This document shows positions 24,231 to 32,575 of a stretch of DNA of 64,000 nucleotides, piece by piece. The stretch is from DASVFB01 sp963766345. GTDB lineage: Bacteria > Actinomycetota > Thermoleophilia > Gaiellales > Gaiellaceae. A program made the translations under genes and the position numbers. Below the pieces are notes generated by a model that was given only the letters and a program-made list of their open reading frames with translations, did no database searches and was not told where the DNA came from. The DNA is taken from NCBI GenBank assembly GCA_963766345.1, contig CAVXZL010000011.1:62001-126000 (forward strand), written 5' to 3'. The stretch's first letter is position 1. The number at the start of each line of letters is the position of its first letter.

Positions 24231-24600
24231 GCACGCCAGGCGGGCTCGAGGCTCCACGCCGCGCCGCTCGTGATCCGGCGCTGCTCGCTCCCGTCGGCAC
24301 GCATCACGTAGAGCTCGCAGTCGTGCCGGGACCGGAGCGAACGTCGCTCGTCCCGACCGTGTACGCCAGGCGCTCGCGGTCCGGCGACCACGCGGGCGTT
24401 GAGGCGCCCGCAGCATCGGTCTTCGCCGGCGCAGGAGTCGTGAGCCGGCGCCTGTCGCTGCCGTCCGGGTGCATCACCCAGATCTCGCCGTAACCGTCGC
24501 TGTTCTCGGTGAACGCGATCTCGTCGGCCGGCTTCGCGCCTCCTCCGCCGCACGAGGCCACGACGAGGACGGGCGCGAGCAGCGCGACGAGACGTCTCAC
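24221..24600 (-). pseudogene. Small TolB-like lipoprotein, single-base frameshift
   Basis: From GTG 24600 the frame encodes a lipoprotein signal (RRLVALLAPVLVVASCGGGG, lipobox VASC) and TolB-type beta-propeller motifs (IWVMHPDGSDRRRLT, PAWSPDRERLAY). It then runs into a stop at 24304. The expected continuation, CELYVMRADGSEQRRITSG, sits one frame over. Adding one base near 24326-24332 gives a 126-aa protein ending at 24221. The start overlaps the SDR stop as GTGA, so it is the last gene of the subtilase-SDR unit. A sequencing indel is as likely as true decay. Confidence 0.65.
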
Positions 24601-25358
24601 GGCCGGCGATACATACCACCGCGGCGGGAGATCAGGCGCGCGACGACGTTCGGCGCGACAGCCTGCAGGACGCCCGGCCAGCGGTACCAGCGCGGGACCG
24701 TCGTCTCGCGCGGCGGCTCGCCGACGCGGTCGGCGATGTGCCTCGCGACGTCCTCCGGGTCGAGGACGGCCCGGCGGAAGAACGGGCTCGCCAGAACGGA
24801 CCGCTGCGGAAAGCCTTCCGTCTCGACGAAGCCCGGGTTCACGGTGTGCACGCGGATGCCGCGCGACCGCAGCGACGCGGACGCCGCGCGCGAGAACGCG
24901 AGCTGCGCGTGCTTCGACGCCGAGTACGGGCCGCTCGGCGGAAACGCGACGGTGCCCGCCACCGAGACGACGTTGACGACGTCGGAGGGACGTGCCGCCT
25001 CGAGGCCCGGCAGGAACGCGCGCAGGCACCAGACCCCGCCGAGGTAGTTCGTGCGGACGACCTGCTCGATCCGCTCCGGGTCGCCCTCGAGGAACGTTGC
25101 GCGCGCCGGGATGCCGGCGTTGTTCACGAGCAGCTTGATCTCCGAATGCCGCTCGAGCACGCGGGCCGCGACCTGCTCGACCGCTGCTCGATCCGAGACG
25201 TCGCAGAGCTCGTACTCGCCGCCGACCTCGTGGGCGAGCGCGCGCAGCCGCTCCTCGCGGCGCGCGAGCAGGACGCAGAGCCAGCCGCGCGAGGCGAGCT
25301 CGCGCGCGAGCGAAGCTCCGATCCCGCTGGACGCCCCGGTGACGACCGCTACTTGCAC
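24597..25358 (-). CDS. Short-chain dehydrogenase/reductase
   Basis: This 253-aa classical SDR begins VQVAVVTGASSGIGASLARE (TGxxxGIG cofactor loop) and has LLVNNAGIPARA (NNAG), the catalytic Ser in VVSVAG, and YSASKHAQLAFSRA (Y-x-x-x-K). ARREERLR after beta-2 suggests NADP preference. A hydrophobic C-terminal stretch ends in RRGGMYRRP. GTG 25358 lies in the last 10 bp of the subtilase gene. The substrate is unknown. The frame stays open far upstream through the subtilase antisense frames, but conservation starts here. Confidence 0.85.
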   Translation of the reverse strand: MQVAVVTGASSGIGASLARELASRGWLCVLLARREERLRALAHEVGGEYELCDVSDRAAVEQVAARVLERHSEIKLLVNNAGIPARATFLEGDPERIEQVVRTNYLGGVWCLRAFLPGLEAARPSDVVNVVSVAGTVAFPPSGPYSASKHAQLAFSRAASASLRSRGIRVHTVNPGFVETEGFPQRSVLASPFFRRAVLDPEDVARHIADRVGEPPRETTVPRWYRWPGVLQAVAPNVVARLISRRGGMYRRP

Positions 25359-28300
25359 ACGCGGACGCGACGGACTGCCGTCACGGTGCGCCCGGCCGCG
25401 TCGCGCACCGTCGCGCGCAACACGTGCTTGCCCTTCTTCGCCTGCTTCGCCTTCCAGTCCGTGAACGCGAGGCCGGCGGCGTCCGCCTTCTTCGTCCCGA
25501 CCTTCTTCGCATCTGCACGGAAGACGACGGGCTTCAGCGTCTTGTTCGACCCCGCGACGACCACGAGCCGCGTCGTCGAGCGCAGGCACTGGTTCTTGCC
25601 GGGGACGAGCCACGTGAGCGTTGGCTTGTTCACGACGACGATCTTCGCGGCGCGGTAGTTCGTGTTCGGCAGGACGTTCGCGCCGATCGTGTTGACGTTC
25701 TTCGCCTCCTGGTTGTCCGACGCGCTCACGACGACGCTCTTCTTCTTGTTCGCGGCCGTGATCTTCGGCGCGTTCGACGGCAGCGCGAAGAGCACGAGCC
25801 CCGTCGTGGGGTCGTAGGCGGACGCGCCGACCAGGACGTTCGAGTTGTAGCTCAGCACGAGCGAGAGCGGATCGACGCCGGACTGCCCGTCGGTCGCGCG
25901 CGCGACGATCGTCGGGCGACCGGCCGAGAGCCTCGTCGTCACGAGCTTCAGCGCCGGCGGCGCGAGGTCGTTGACCCAGGCCTTGAGGATGTACTGGCCG
26001 GGCAGCGACTGATTCGTGAAGGCGTCGCTGCCGGAGTCGACCGAGACGTAGTAGCGCTTCGTCAGCGGGAAGACGGCGCCCGCCGTCTCGATGTCCGCGC
26101 GGTAGTCGTACATGAGGCCGTTGACGTTGACCGGCACGCCCGCGTAACCCTGGACGTCGTTCTCGTCCTTCGACCCGAGCACCCAGGGATCGATCTCGGA
26201 GTTCGCCGACTGCGACACGACCGAGACGCCGAAGTTCACCACGGGCACGGAGATCTGGATCGTGTAGAGCTTCTCCGCGCCGGGCTCGTTCACCGCGGTG
26301 CCGACGTAGTTCGTCGGCGGGCCGAACGTCCACGTCGGGAAGCGGTACTGCGTCACGCGGCTCTGCCCGGTGACGGTGTCGCCCTGCTGCAGTGCCTTGA
26401 GCTCCGTCGCCGGGACGTTCGCGAGAGCCGGCCGCGTGACCTCGAAGTAGTACGGGATGCGCCGCGAGACGGTGCCCTTCGTCAGCACGACGAAGCCCAT
26501 GTTGTCGCCCGCCGCCGCGCCGGAGGACGCGTGGGCGGTCACCGGCAGGTCGACCTCGCCTCCCGGCGCGAGCGTCGCGAGCGGCGGCACCGTGATCGTC
26601 GTGCCGCCCGATGCGCTCTGCGCCTGCAGGGTCACCGTCCACGTTCCCGCGCCGTTGCCGGCATCGCTGATCTGCAGGAGCGAGCTGCGCGACACTGCGC
26701 CGTTCGTCACGTTCAGCTCGGCGAGCGACACCGAAGACGGGTCGCTGAAGATCTGGGGATCGTTCGCGCGCGCGACGTTGATCAGCCCGGCGCCCTCGAG
26801 CGTGACCGCCGCCTCGCTCGTCCGCTCGGTGTTGCCCCACGCCGCGCCGGCCGTCGTCATGAGCGCCGATTTGACCTGCTGGGTCGACCACGTCGGGTGC
26901 TGCTGGACGAGCAGCGCCGCAGCGCCGGTCACGTGCGGCGTCGCCATGCTCGTCCCGTCGAAGACGGCGAACGGCGAGCCGGCGAACTCGGTCAGCGTGG
27001 AGGAGAGGATCTGCCCGCCGGGAGCGGCGAGGTCGGGCTTCAGCAAGTGTCCGAAGGCCGTCGGCCCGGCGCCCGAGAAGCTCGTGACGATGCCGCTGCG
27101 TCCGGTCGCGATGTCCTCGTACCCGCGGCCGACGCGGATCTGGATGCGGCCGGCCGAGCCCATCGCGGCGCGCAGCGCTGCGCCGTCGACGTCCGCGATC
27201 ATCCCGCCCGGGATCTGCAGCTGCAGCGGAATCGGGCTTGCTTCGCCGAAGCGGTTGTCGACGACGACGATGCCGATCGCGCCGGCCGCCTGCGCGCGAC
27301 CCGCCTTCGACGCGAAGGAGCAGATCCCCCGGGAGACGAGCGCGATCGCGCCGGTCAGCGAGTTCGCGGGCAGCGGGTTGTCCGAGCCGTTCGGATCCGC
27401 GGCGCTGCCGCAGAGGTGGCGCTCCACGGGCTGGCCGTTCCTGCCGACGATCGAGCCGATGTCGACGAGCGTCTGGTTTGCGCTCGCCCAGGCGGGCGGC
27501 GTCGTCCCTCCGGTCTGGATCGGCGCGTGCAGCACTTCCGCGCCTGCGCTGTTGAACGCGCCGAGCGCGGGGGCGAAGACCTGAGAGTTGGAGACTGCGG
27601 CGACGGAGATCGCGTCGGGAGCGGTGCTCGGAGAGCCGGCAGTGCCGAAGCCGAAGTCGTCGCGGTCGTTGCCCGCGGCGATGACGGGTACGACGCCCGC
27701 AGCGGCGACGTTGTCGACCGCCGCGACGAGAACGTCGTTCAGCGGCTCGGCCTGCGGCCCGCCGCCGGAGAAGTTGATGACGTCCATCCCGTCCTTGACC
27801 GCCTGCTCGAAGGCATCGGCGATCTCGGGCGACTCGGCGATGTGGCCGACGGGCGACGGAACGTTGAAGACGCGGTAGTTGCCGATGAACGCCTTCGGCG
27901 CGACACCCGACAGCCCGCACGTCGGCGGGTGGTCGTTGCCCGCAGGCGCGCACGTGTTCGCGTCACCGGCGGCGATGCCCGACACGTGCGTCCCGTGGAA
28001 CGACGACTTGCGATCGAGCGGCAGCTTCCCTGCAGCGCCCGAGCCCGGGCCGGGGAAAGCGCGCGCGACGATGATCTTCCCGTTCGTGAACTTCGTCTGG
28101 CCGAGGGGGAAGCCGGTCGGCGGGGTGAAGCCCGTGCCGCTCAGGAACGGGTTCGTGTTGTCGACGCCGTCGTCGACCACGCCGATCTTGACTCCCTCGC
28201 CGTTGCCCCCCGTCGCCGCGTGGAACACGTCGGCGCCGATCACGGCCGGGCTGCGGTTCAGCGCGAGGTGGTAGGTGAAGCTCGGCCACACGCGGGTGGC

Positions 28301-28759
28301 GAAGCTCTGGCGCGAGAGCTTCGGCAGCTCCTTCGCGGGCAGCGATACGGCGAGCGCGTTCAGGACGACCTGGTAGCGCAGCGAGACGCGCGCATCCGGA
28401 ATCGTCCGCTTCAGCTGCGTGATCGCCGCGGCCTGCTGCGCCTCGATCCGGGCGACGTAGGCCTTCGCAGTGCTCGAGCCGACCTCCAGCCGGTGTGCGG
28501 CGCCTGCGGCGTAGAGGCCGCGGCCGTACGCCTGCGCGAGCGGCGGCAGCTTCAGCGAGACGATCACACGGATGCGGCCGTCGTGGTGTCCGCTCGGGAT
28601 CGTCACGTGCCCGGCGCGGACGCGCGGGTAGGTGAGCTCGCCGAAGTCGCGGCGAATAGGCTGGAAGGCTGCCGACGCAGCGGGGACGGCAGTAAGCGCC
28701 GCCAGTACAGCGAGTACGAGGAAGCGACGCAAGAGGGCCAAATGTAGCCGAAGTTCCAT
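25349..28759 (-). CDS. Large secreted subtilisin-like serine protease (S8)
   Basis: This 1136-aa protein has a signal peptide (FLVLAVLAALTAVPAASA), an inhibitor-I9-like prodomain (IRVIVSLKLPP...), and a subtilase domain with catalytic Asp196 (IGVVDDGVDN), His258 (FHGTHVSGIAAG) and Ser604 (FDGTSMATPHVTGAAALL). A PA domain is inserted between His and Ser (residues about 440-520, IALVSRGICSFASKAG). The 500-residue tail looks like Fn3/Ig-type beta domains and ends in WKAKQAKKGKHVLRATVRD, an Ig-like stalk. AAGGGA precedes ATG 28759. It probably degrades extracellular protein. Its start codon is 11 bp from the proposed fabI start on the other strand. Confidence 0.92.
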   Translation of the reverse strand: MELRLHLALLRRFLVLAVLAALTAVPAASAAFQPIRRDFGELTYPRVRAGHVTIPSGHHDGRIRVIVSLKLPPLAQAYGRGLYAAGAAHRLEVGSSTAKAYVARIEAQQAAAITQLKRTIPDARVSLRYQVVLNALAVSLPAKELPKLSRQSFATRVWPSFTYHLALNRSPAVIGADVFHAATGGNGEGVKIGVVDDGVDNTNPFLSGTGFTPPTGFPLGQTKFTNGKIIVARAFPGPGSGAAGKLPLDRKSSFHGTHVSGIAAGDANTCAPAGNDHPPTCGLSGVAPKAFIGNYRVFNVPSPVGHIAESPEIADAFEQAVKDGMDVINFSGGGPQAEPLNDVLVAAVDNVAAAGVVPVIAAGNDRDDFGFGTAGSPSTAPDAISVAAVSNSQVFAPALGAFNSAGAEVLHAPIQTGGTTPPAWASANQTLVDIGSIVGRNGQPVERHLCGSAADPNGSDNPLPANSLTGAIALVSRGICSFASKAGRAQAAGAIGIVVVDNRFGEASPIPLQLQIPGGMIADVDGAALRAAMGSAGRIQIRVGRGYEDIATGRSGIVTSFSGAGPTAFGHLLKPDLAAPGGQILSSTLTEFAGSPFAVFDGTSMATPHVTGAAALLVQQHPTWSTQQVKSALMTTAGAAWGNTERTSEAAVTLEGAGLINVARANDPQIFSDPSSVSLAELNVTNGAVSRSSLLQISDAGNGAGTWTVTLQAQSASGGTTITVPPLATLAPGGEVDLPVTAHASSGAAAGDNMGFVVLTKGTVSRRIPYYFEVTRPALANVPATELKALQQGDTVTGQSRVTQYRFPTWTFGPPTNYVGTAVNEPGAEKLYTIQISVPVVNFGVSVVSQSANSEIDPWVLGSKDENDVQGYAGVPVNVNGLMYDYRADIETAGAVFPLTKRYYVSVDSGSDAFTNQSLPGQYILKAWVNDLAPPALKLVTTRLSAGRPTIVARATDGQSGVDPLSLVLSYNSNVLVGASAYDPTTGLVLFALPSNAPKITAANKKKSVVVSASDNQEAKNVNTIGANVLPNTNYRAAKIVVVNKPTLTWLVPGKNQCLRSTTRLVVVAGSNKTLKPVVFRADAKKVGTKKADAAGLAFTDWKAKQAKKGKHVLRATVRDAAGRTVTAVRRVRVCK

Positions 28760-28764
28760 AAAGT
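28759..28764 (+). promoter_or_regulatory. -10-like box 6 nt upstream of the fabI ATC
   Basis: TAAAGT is followed by CCCTTC and then ATC at 28771. The spacing equals that of the ATG/GTG leaderless genes in this window. The box overlaps the first base of the divergent subtilase gene. Confidence 0.45.
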
Positions 28765-28770
28765 CCCTTC

Positions 28771-29544
28771 ATCGATTTCGAGGGAAAGACCGGACTGGTT
28801 CTCGGCGTCGCGAACAAGCGCTCGATCGCGTGGGCGATCGCGCGGCGGCTCGCGGCCGGCGGCGCGCGGCTCGCGTTCACCTTCCAGGGCGAGCGGATCG
28901 AGTCGAACGTGCGGGAGCTCGCGTCGCAGGTCGACAGCCCGCTCGTCACCGCGTGCGACGTCCGCTCGGACGAGGACGTGGCGCGCGTGTTCGGCGAGGT
29001 GGGCGAGGCGTTCGACGGCGGGCTCGACCTGCTCGTCCACTCGGTCGCGTTCGCGGCGGCGGAGGATCTCGAAGGTCGGTTCGTCGACACGCCGCGCGAC
29101 CGCTTCTGGATGGCGCTCGACGTGAGCGCGTACTCGCTCGTCGCGTGCGCACATGCCGCCGAGCCGCTGTTCGAGTCACGAGGCGGCGGCGCGATCGTGA
29201 CGATGACGTACCTCGGCGGCGAGCGCGCGGTGCCGCACTACAACGTCATGGGCGTCGCGAAGGCGACGCTCGACTCGTCGGTGAAGTACCTCGCGTGGGA
29301 TCTCGGCGAGAAGAACGTACGCGTGAACGCGGTCTCCGCAGGGCCGGTGCGCACGCTCGCCGCGCGCTCGATCGCCGGCTTTCCGACGATGGAGGCGATC
29401 GTCGAAGAGCGCGCGCCGCTGCATCGTCATGTCGACGCGGACGACGTGGGCGCGGCGGCCGCGTACCTGCTGAGCGACGACGCGCGCAACGTCACCGGTA
29501 CGACGTTGTACGTCGACAGCGGGTACCACGCGATGGGCATGTAG
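28771..29544 (+). CDS. fabI: Enoyl-[acyl-carrier-protein] reductase, probable ATC start
   Basis: FabI performs the last reduction of fatty-acid elongation. The conserved N-terminus DFEGKTGLVLGVANKRSIAW is fully present and in frame, followed by FTFQGERIES, SVAFA, the catalytic Y-x6-K in HYNVMGVAKATLD, SAGPVRTLAA and the C-terminal TGTTLYVDSGYH. No ATG, GTG or TTG lies in frame upstream: a stop is at 28759-28761, and the next usable start (GTG 28909) would delete the NAD-binding fold. ATC 28771 gives a normal 257-aa protein and sits 6 nt behind TAAAGT. A one-base error (ATG to ATC) is the alternative. Confidence 0.85.
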   Translation: MDFEGKTGLVLGVANKRSIAWAIARRLAAGGARLAFTFQGERIESNVRELASQVDSPLVTACDVRSDEDVARVFGEVGEAFDGGLDLLVHSVAFAAAEDLEGRFVDTPRDRFWMALDVSAYSLVACAHAAEPLFESRGGGAIVTMTYLGGERAVPHYNVMGVAKATLDSSVKYLAWDLGEKNVRVNAVSAGPVRTLAARSIAGFPTMEAIVEERAPLHRHVDADDVGAAAAYLLSDDARNVTGTTLYVDSGYHAMGM

Positions 29545-29890
29545 AGACTCGTGACACACGTCCGGCTTTGCCTCCGCGCCCCGTGTTCATGCGGGTTTGA
29601 GGCGCTCGGACACGGCTTGGTTACTCATTCCGGATCCGTGTTGACCGCGAGCGCCTTCGGTGAGGCACTCGATTGGCAGGCGGCTCTAGAAACGCGCTGT
29701 TCTCGACCTCGTGTTGTCGGCGTGATGTCACAGCGAGCCCCTCGTAGGAGAAGGGTTCGTCGCCGGTGCAGGCGACGCTGTCGCCGGACCCTCAGTTCGC
29801 TGAGTCGCGATGTGCGTGGCGATGCGCTCGGCATCCCTCGCCGACCCCGCGATCAGCATCGACGTGAACGATGCGCGTGCCCGGTGCCGG
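29545..29890. other. Gap after fabI without a supported gene
   Basis: No reading frame here shows recognisable motifs. Two small hairpins are visible: GGCGAC-GCT-GTCGCC (29771-29785) and CTCAG-TTCG-CTGAG just after it, the latter with a stable TTCG loop. They may end the fabI transcript. Confidence 0.4.
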
Positions 29891-29919
29891 GGAGAGGCTC
29901 GCCCAAGGCGAGCCTCTCC
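29891..29919 (-). terminator. Strong hairpin after the Vgb-like gene
   Basis: GGAGAGGCTCGCC (29891-29903), loop CAA, GGCGAGCCTCTCC (29907-29919): a perfect 13-bp stem starting 21 bp beyond the stop of the minus-strand gene at 29940. There is no T tract on either side. Confidence 0.6.
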
Positions 29920-29939
29920 GGTCGTTCCGCTGCGTTGCG

Positions 29940-31508
29940 TTAGCAGCTGAGGGCGGTTTCTATGTCTTCCGCTCGGGCGAGCAGCGAGGCCGCCTGCTCG
30001 CTCCTCAGCTTCTTGCCGCTCTGTGCGTTTACCTCGTTGCTGAAGGCGACCAGTTGGGCGCACGCGTCCACCGTGTCGTTCGCGGCCACGCTGTCGGCGA
30101 TCGCCGCAACTTTGCTTGCGAGGCTGGCTCCGGGTCCGACGCCCGCGACGGCAGTAGCGAGCTCGTCGAGCTGCTCGGCCGCGTCCTTGACCGCGATCGC
30201 GGCGCTCGTGGCGGAAACGGTGACCACGAGCAGCGGGTAGGTCGCTGTCACCTTGCAGCTGAGCAGGCCGCCCGCGTCGGCCTCGGTGGGCGTGTAGGAC
30301 GAACCCGTTGCGCCGGCGATCGCGGTTCCGTCGAGGAACCACTGGTAGCCGTCGAAGCCGAACGCGCTGCGCGAAGGCTGTTGCCCGGCCCAGCTCGACC
30401 ACGTGTCGGCGCCGCAGGTCTGCGCGGTGCCGACGCCGCCCGTCCCGCCGACCGACGGCGCCGTGACCGACGCGGCCGCCGCGCCCACCCCGATCCGCCC
30501 GATCGCCGGGTTCGTCGGGTTAGTGGCCTGATCGGTGAACCAGACGTTGCCGTCCGAGCCCGACCAGATCCCACCCGGAGCGCTGCCCGCGTTCAGACCG
30601 CTGGTGAAAAAGGTGATCGTGTGCGCGGTCGGATTCATCACGTAGATCGACCGGGTCGTGCCCTTGTCGCCGAACCAGAGGTTGCCGTCCGGGCCGACCG
30701 CGATCCGGCCCAGGTTGGCGCCTGGGTTCAGACCTGTGCTGAACTCGCTGATCGCGTGCGTGGCCGGGTCGATCCGACCGACCGCCTTCGTGGTGCCGTT
30801 GTCGGTGAACCAAAGGGCGCCGTCCGGGCCAACCACGATCGAAGCACCCGGAGCGCTCCCCGTGTTCAGACCGGTGCTGAACTCGCTGATCGCGTGCGTG
30901 GTCGGGTTGATCATCCCGATCTTCCCGGGCGTACTCTCGGTGAACCAGAGGTTGCCGTCCGGTCCCGCCACTAACCCCTGCTGCAGGGCGGCTGTCGGGG
31001 TGAGGCCGGTACTGAACTCGCTGATCGCGTGCGTGGTCGGGTTGATCATCCCGAGCGCCCTGGGGGTGCCGCTGTCGGTGAACCAGACGTTCCCGTCCGG
31101 GCCTGGCGCGATCCCGAGCGGCATGCTGCTCGCGGGCAGGCTGAACTCGCTGCTCGCGTGCGTGGTCGGGTTGAACATCCCGATCGCCCTGGTCGTGCCG
31201 GGGTCGCTGAACCACATGTTCCCGTCCGTACCCATCGCGATCGACCGCACCGCGCTCCCCGGATTCAGGCCGGTCGTGAACCTTGCGACCGTCCCGCCCG
31301 TCGTGACCTGCCCGACCGAGCCGGTCCGGTCGCTGAAGTAGAGGTTCCCGTCGGGGCCTGCCACGACCTGGGCGGGATCGGTACTCGGGGCGGTGAACTC
31401 GGTGATCTGCCCCAGCGGCGCCGCGCCGGCGGCGCCGACGCAAGCCGCCAGCAGTGCACCGACCACCACCGTGAAGCGCGTGACGCGCCGAAGAAAATGA
31501 AGAGTCAC
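29940..31508 (-). CDS. Secreted Vgb-like beta-propeller with C-terminal FIMAH-like domain
   Basis: This 522-aa secreted protein starts at GTG 31508 behind a perfect AAGGAGG (8-nt spacing), with a signal peptide (VVVGALLAACVGAAGA). Residues about 35-340 hold six or seven repeats of about 47 aa with the core VGPDGNLWFTD followed by IGMINPTTHAISEFSTGL, as in virginiamycin-B-lyase-like propellers. An Ig-like segment follows (AGATGSSYTPTEADAGGLLSCKV), then a helical tail with ACAQLVAFSNEVNAQSGKKL, resembling FIMAH domains. Whether it is a lyase or a binding protein is unknown. It is preceded by a structured 5' region. Confidence 0.8.
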   Translation of the reverse strand: MTLHFLRRVTRFTVVVGALLAACVGAAGAAPLGQITEFTAPSTDPAQVVAGPDGNLYFSDRTGSVGQVTTGGTVARFTTGLNPGSAVRSIAMGTDGNMWFSDPGTTRAIGMFNPTTHASSEFSLPASSMPLGIAPGPDGNVWFTDSGTPRALGMINPTTHAISEFSTGLTPTAALQQGLVAGPDGNLWFTESTPGKIGMINPTTHAISEFSTGLNTGSAPGASIVVGPDGALWFTDNGTTKAVGRIDPATHAISEFSTGLNPGANLGRIAVGPDGNLWFGDKGTTRSIYVMNPTAHTITFFTSGLNAGSAPGGIWSGSDGNVWFTDQATNPTNPAIGRIGVGAAAASVTAPSVGGTGGVGTAQTCGADTWSSWAGQQPSRSAFGFDGYQWFLDGTAIAGATGSSYTPTEADAGGLLSCKVTATYPLLVVTVSATSAAIAVKDAAEQLDELATAVAGVGPGASLASKVAAIADSVAANDTVDACAQLVAFSNEVNAQSGKKLRSEQAASLLARAEDIETALSC

Positions 31509-31571
31509 GAAAAATTCCTCCTTCGTATGTGACCGGTTCTCCCGGACTGCAAGACGAGTCCGATCGAACCA

Positions 31572-31696
31572 CCAGCGGTCTTCAGGCTCTTCGGGATCGC
31601 CCCGAGATTCGCCGCGAACCAGGGAAAGCCCTGAGACTCCGGCAGAGCATGTCACGGTTGGGACGGTTGCGCCAGGGAGCCGCGTGGCCGACCGCT
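31572..31696 (-). promoter_or_regulatory. Structured leader upstream of the Vgb-like gene
   Basis: Minus-strand CCAGCGGTC (31688-31696) pairs exactly with GACCGCTGG (31572-31580), closing a 107-nt domain that itself contains CAGGG-CTTT-CCCTG and a CGGGG-type hairpin. It lies between the DUF4239-type gene's stop and the strong ribosome site at about 31516-31522. This looks like an RNA regulatory element, but I cannot assign a known riboswitch class. Confidence 0.35.
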
Positions 31697-31706
31697 GGAC
31701 GGTGGC

Positions 31707-32498
31707 CTACCCGTGCCGCGCGGCGGGGGGCAACGTCATCGAGGCACGCAGCGACTTGTACGGCGTGTCGGGGACGGTGATCAGGCCGCGAGTCGGCCGG
31801 TCGAGGTCGAACGTGACGAGCAGCAGCATCGTCACGAGCACCGTTGCGAGCACCATCGGCCAGAGGCCGCGGCCGAGCACCGACAGGTAGAGCCCGAGCA
31901 GCCCGAGGGCCACCGCGGCTCCGATCACCTCGAGCGCGAGAACCGACCCCGGCACGCGGTTGTTGAGCGCCGAGACGCGCACGGTCTGCTCGTCGATCAT
32001 CGTGTTCAGCGCGTCCACGTACAGCCTCGGCACGGACGCGACCGGCGCCGCTCCGATCGCCTCGCCTCCCAGGCCCCACAGCCGTCGTTGGACGGCGTCC
32101 TCCTGGGCGATCGTGCGTCGCATCGCGGGACTGTTCGGCACCTCGTGCGAGAGGCGAAGCGCAAGGTCGTTGTAGCGGCGCAACAGCGCGAGCGAACGCG
32201 TCCGGACCGGTTCGGCGAGGAGTTGCGCCCGCAGATATGTCGTCCCGATCGCGTTCGCGTCGGAGACGACCGCAGCGCGGCGATCCTCGTACCGGCCGAC
32301 CGCAAGGGAGAGACCGAACGCGAGGATCAGCCCGACCAGTCCCAGCAGCGCCGCCTGTAGCACCCCGAAGGGCTCGCGCAGCGTCTCGTGATGCTCGCGC
32401 AGGCGGCGACCGAGCAGCACTCCCGCGCCGGTCACGCCCGCGACCACCGCGAAGATGATCAGGGCAAGCTCCCAGCTGCTCAGCGAAAAGAACGACAC
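31707..32498 (-). CDS. DUF4239-like (bestrophin-like) membrane protein
   Basis: This 263-aa protein has two N-terminal membrane segments (LALIIFAVVAGVTGAGVLLG; AALLGLVGLILAFGLSLAVG), then a cytoplasmic middle with RYEDRRAAVVSDANAIGTTYLRA, and two C-terminal segments (VIGAAVALGLLGLYLSVLG; PMVLATVLVTMLLLVTFDLD) before DRPTRGLI. The RRxxVVxEANAIGT-type block is typical of DUF4239 proteins, whose function is not established. It starts at GTG 32498 and is divergent from fabF with a 77-bp gap. Confidence 0.65.
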   Translation of the reverse strand: MSFFSLSSWELALIIFAVVAGVTGAGVLLGRRLREHHETLREPFGVLQAALLGLVGLILAFGLSLAVGRYEDRRAAVVSDANAIGTTYLRAQLLAEPVRTRSLALLRRYNDLALRLSHEVPNSPAMRRTIAQEDAVQRRLWGLGGEAIGAAPVASVPRLYVDALNTMIDEQTVRVSALNNRVPGSVLALEVIGAAVALGLLGLYLSVLGRGLWPMVLATVLVTMLLLVTFDLDRPTRGLITVPDTPYKSLRASMTLPPAARHG

Positions 32499-32562
32499 GG
32501 TCCGAGCGAGATCGTATGGAAGGAGTGACGCCGAGGCCGCTACGCGTGAGTGGCGCAGGCAT

Positions 32563-32568
32563 TAGCCT
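32563..32568 (+). promoter_or_regulatory. -10 box of fabF, leaderless spacing
   Basis: TAGCCT is followed by 7 nt and the fabF ATG at 32576, with no ribosome-binding site. Confidence 0.45.
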
Positions 32569-32575
32569 CGGCGGA

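Noticed and set aside
25424..28747. 1107-codon plus-strand open frame opposite the subtilase
   Set aside because: Arg/Val/Asp-rich shadow; the minus strand has the complete catalytic triad and signal peptide.
29728..30402. Minus-strand frame with a Thr/Ala-rich end (ATHIATQRTEGPATAS)
   Set aside because: Most of it overlaps the Vgb-like gene in another frame; the free part has no start signal or conserved motif.
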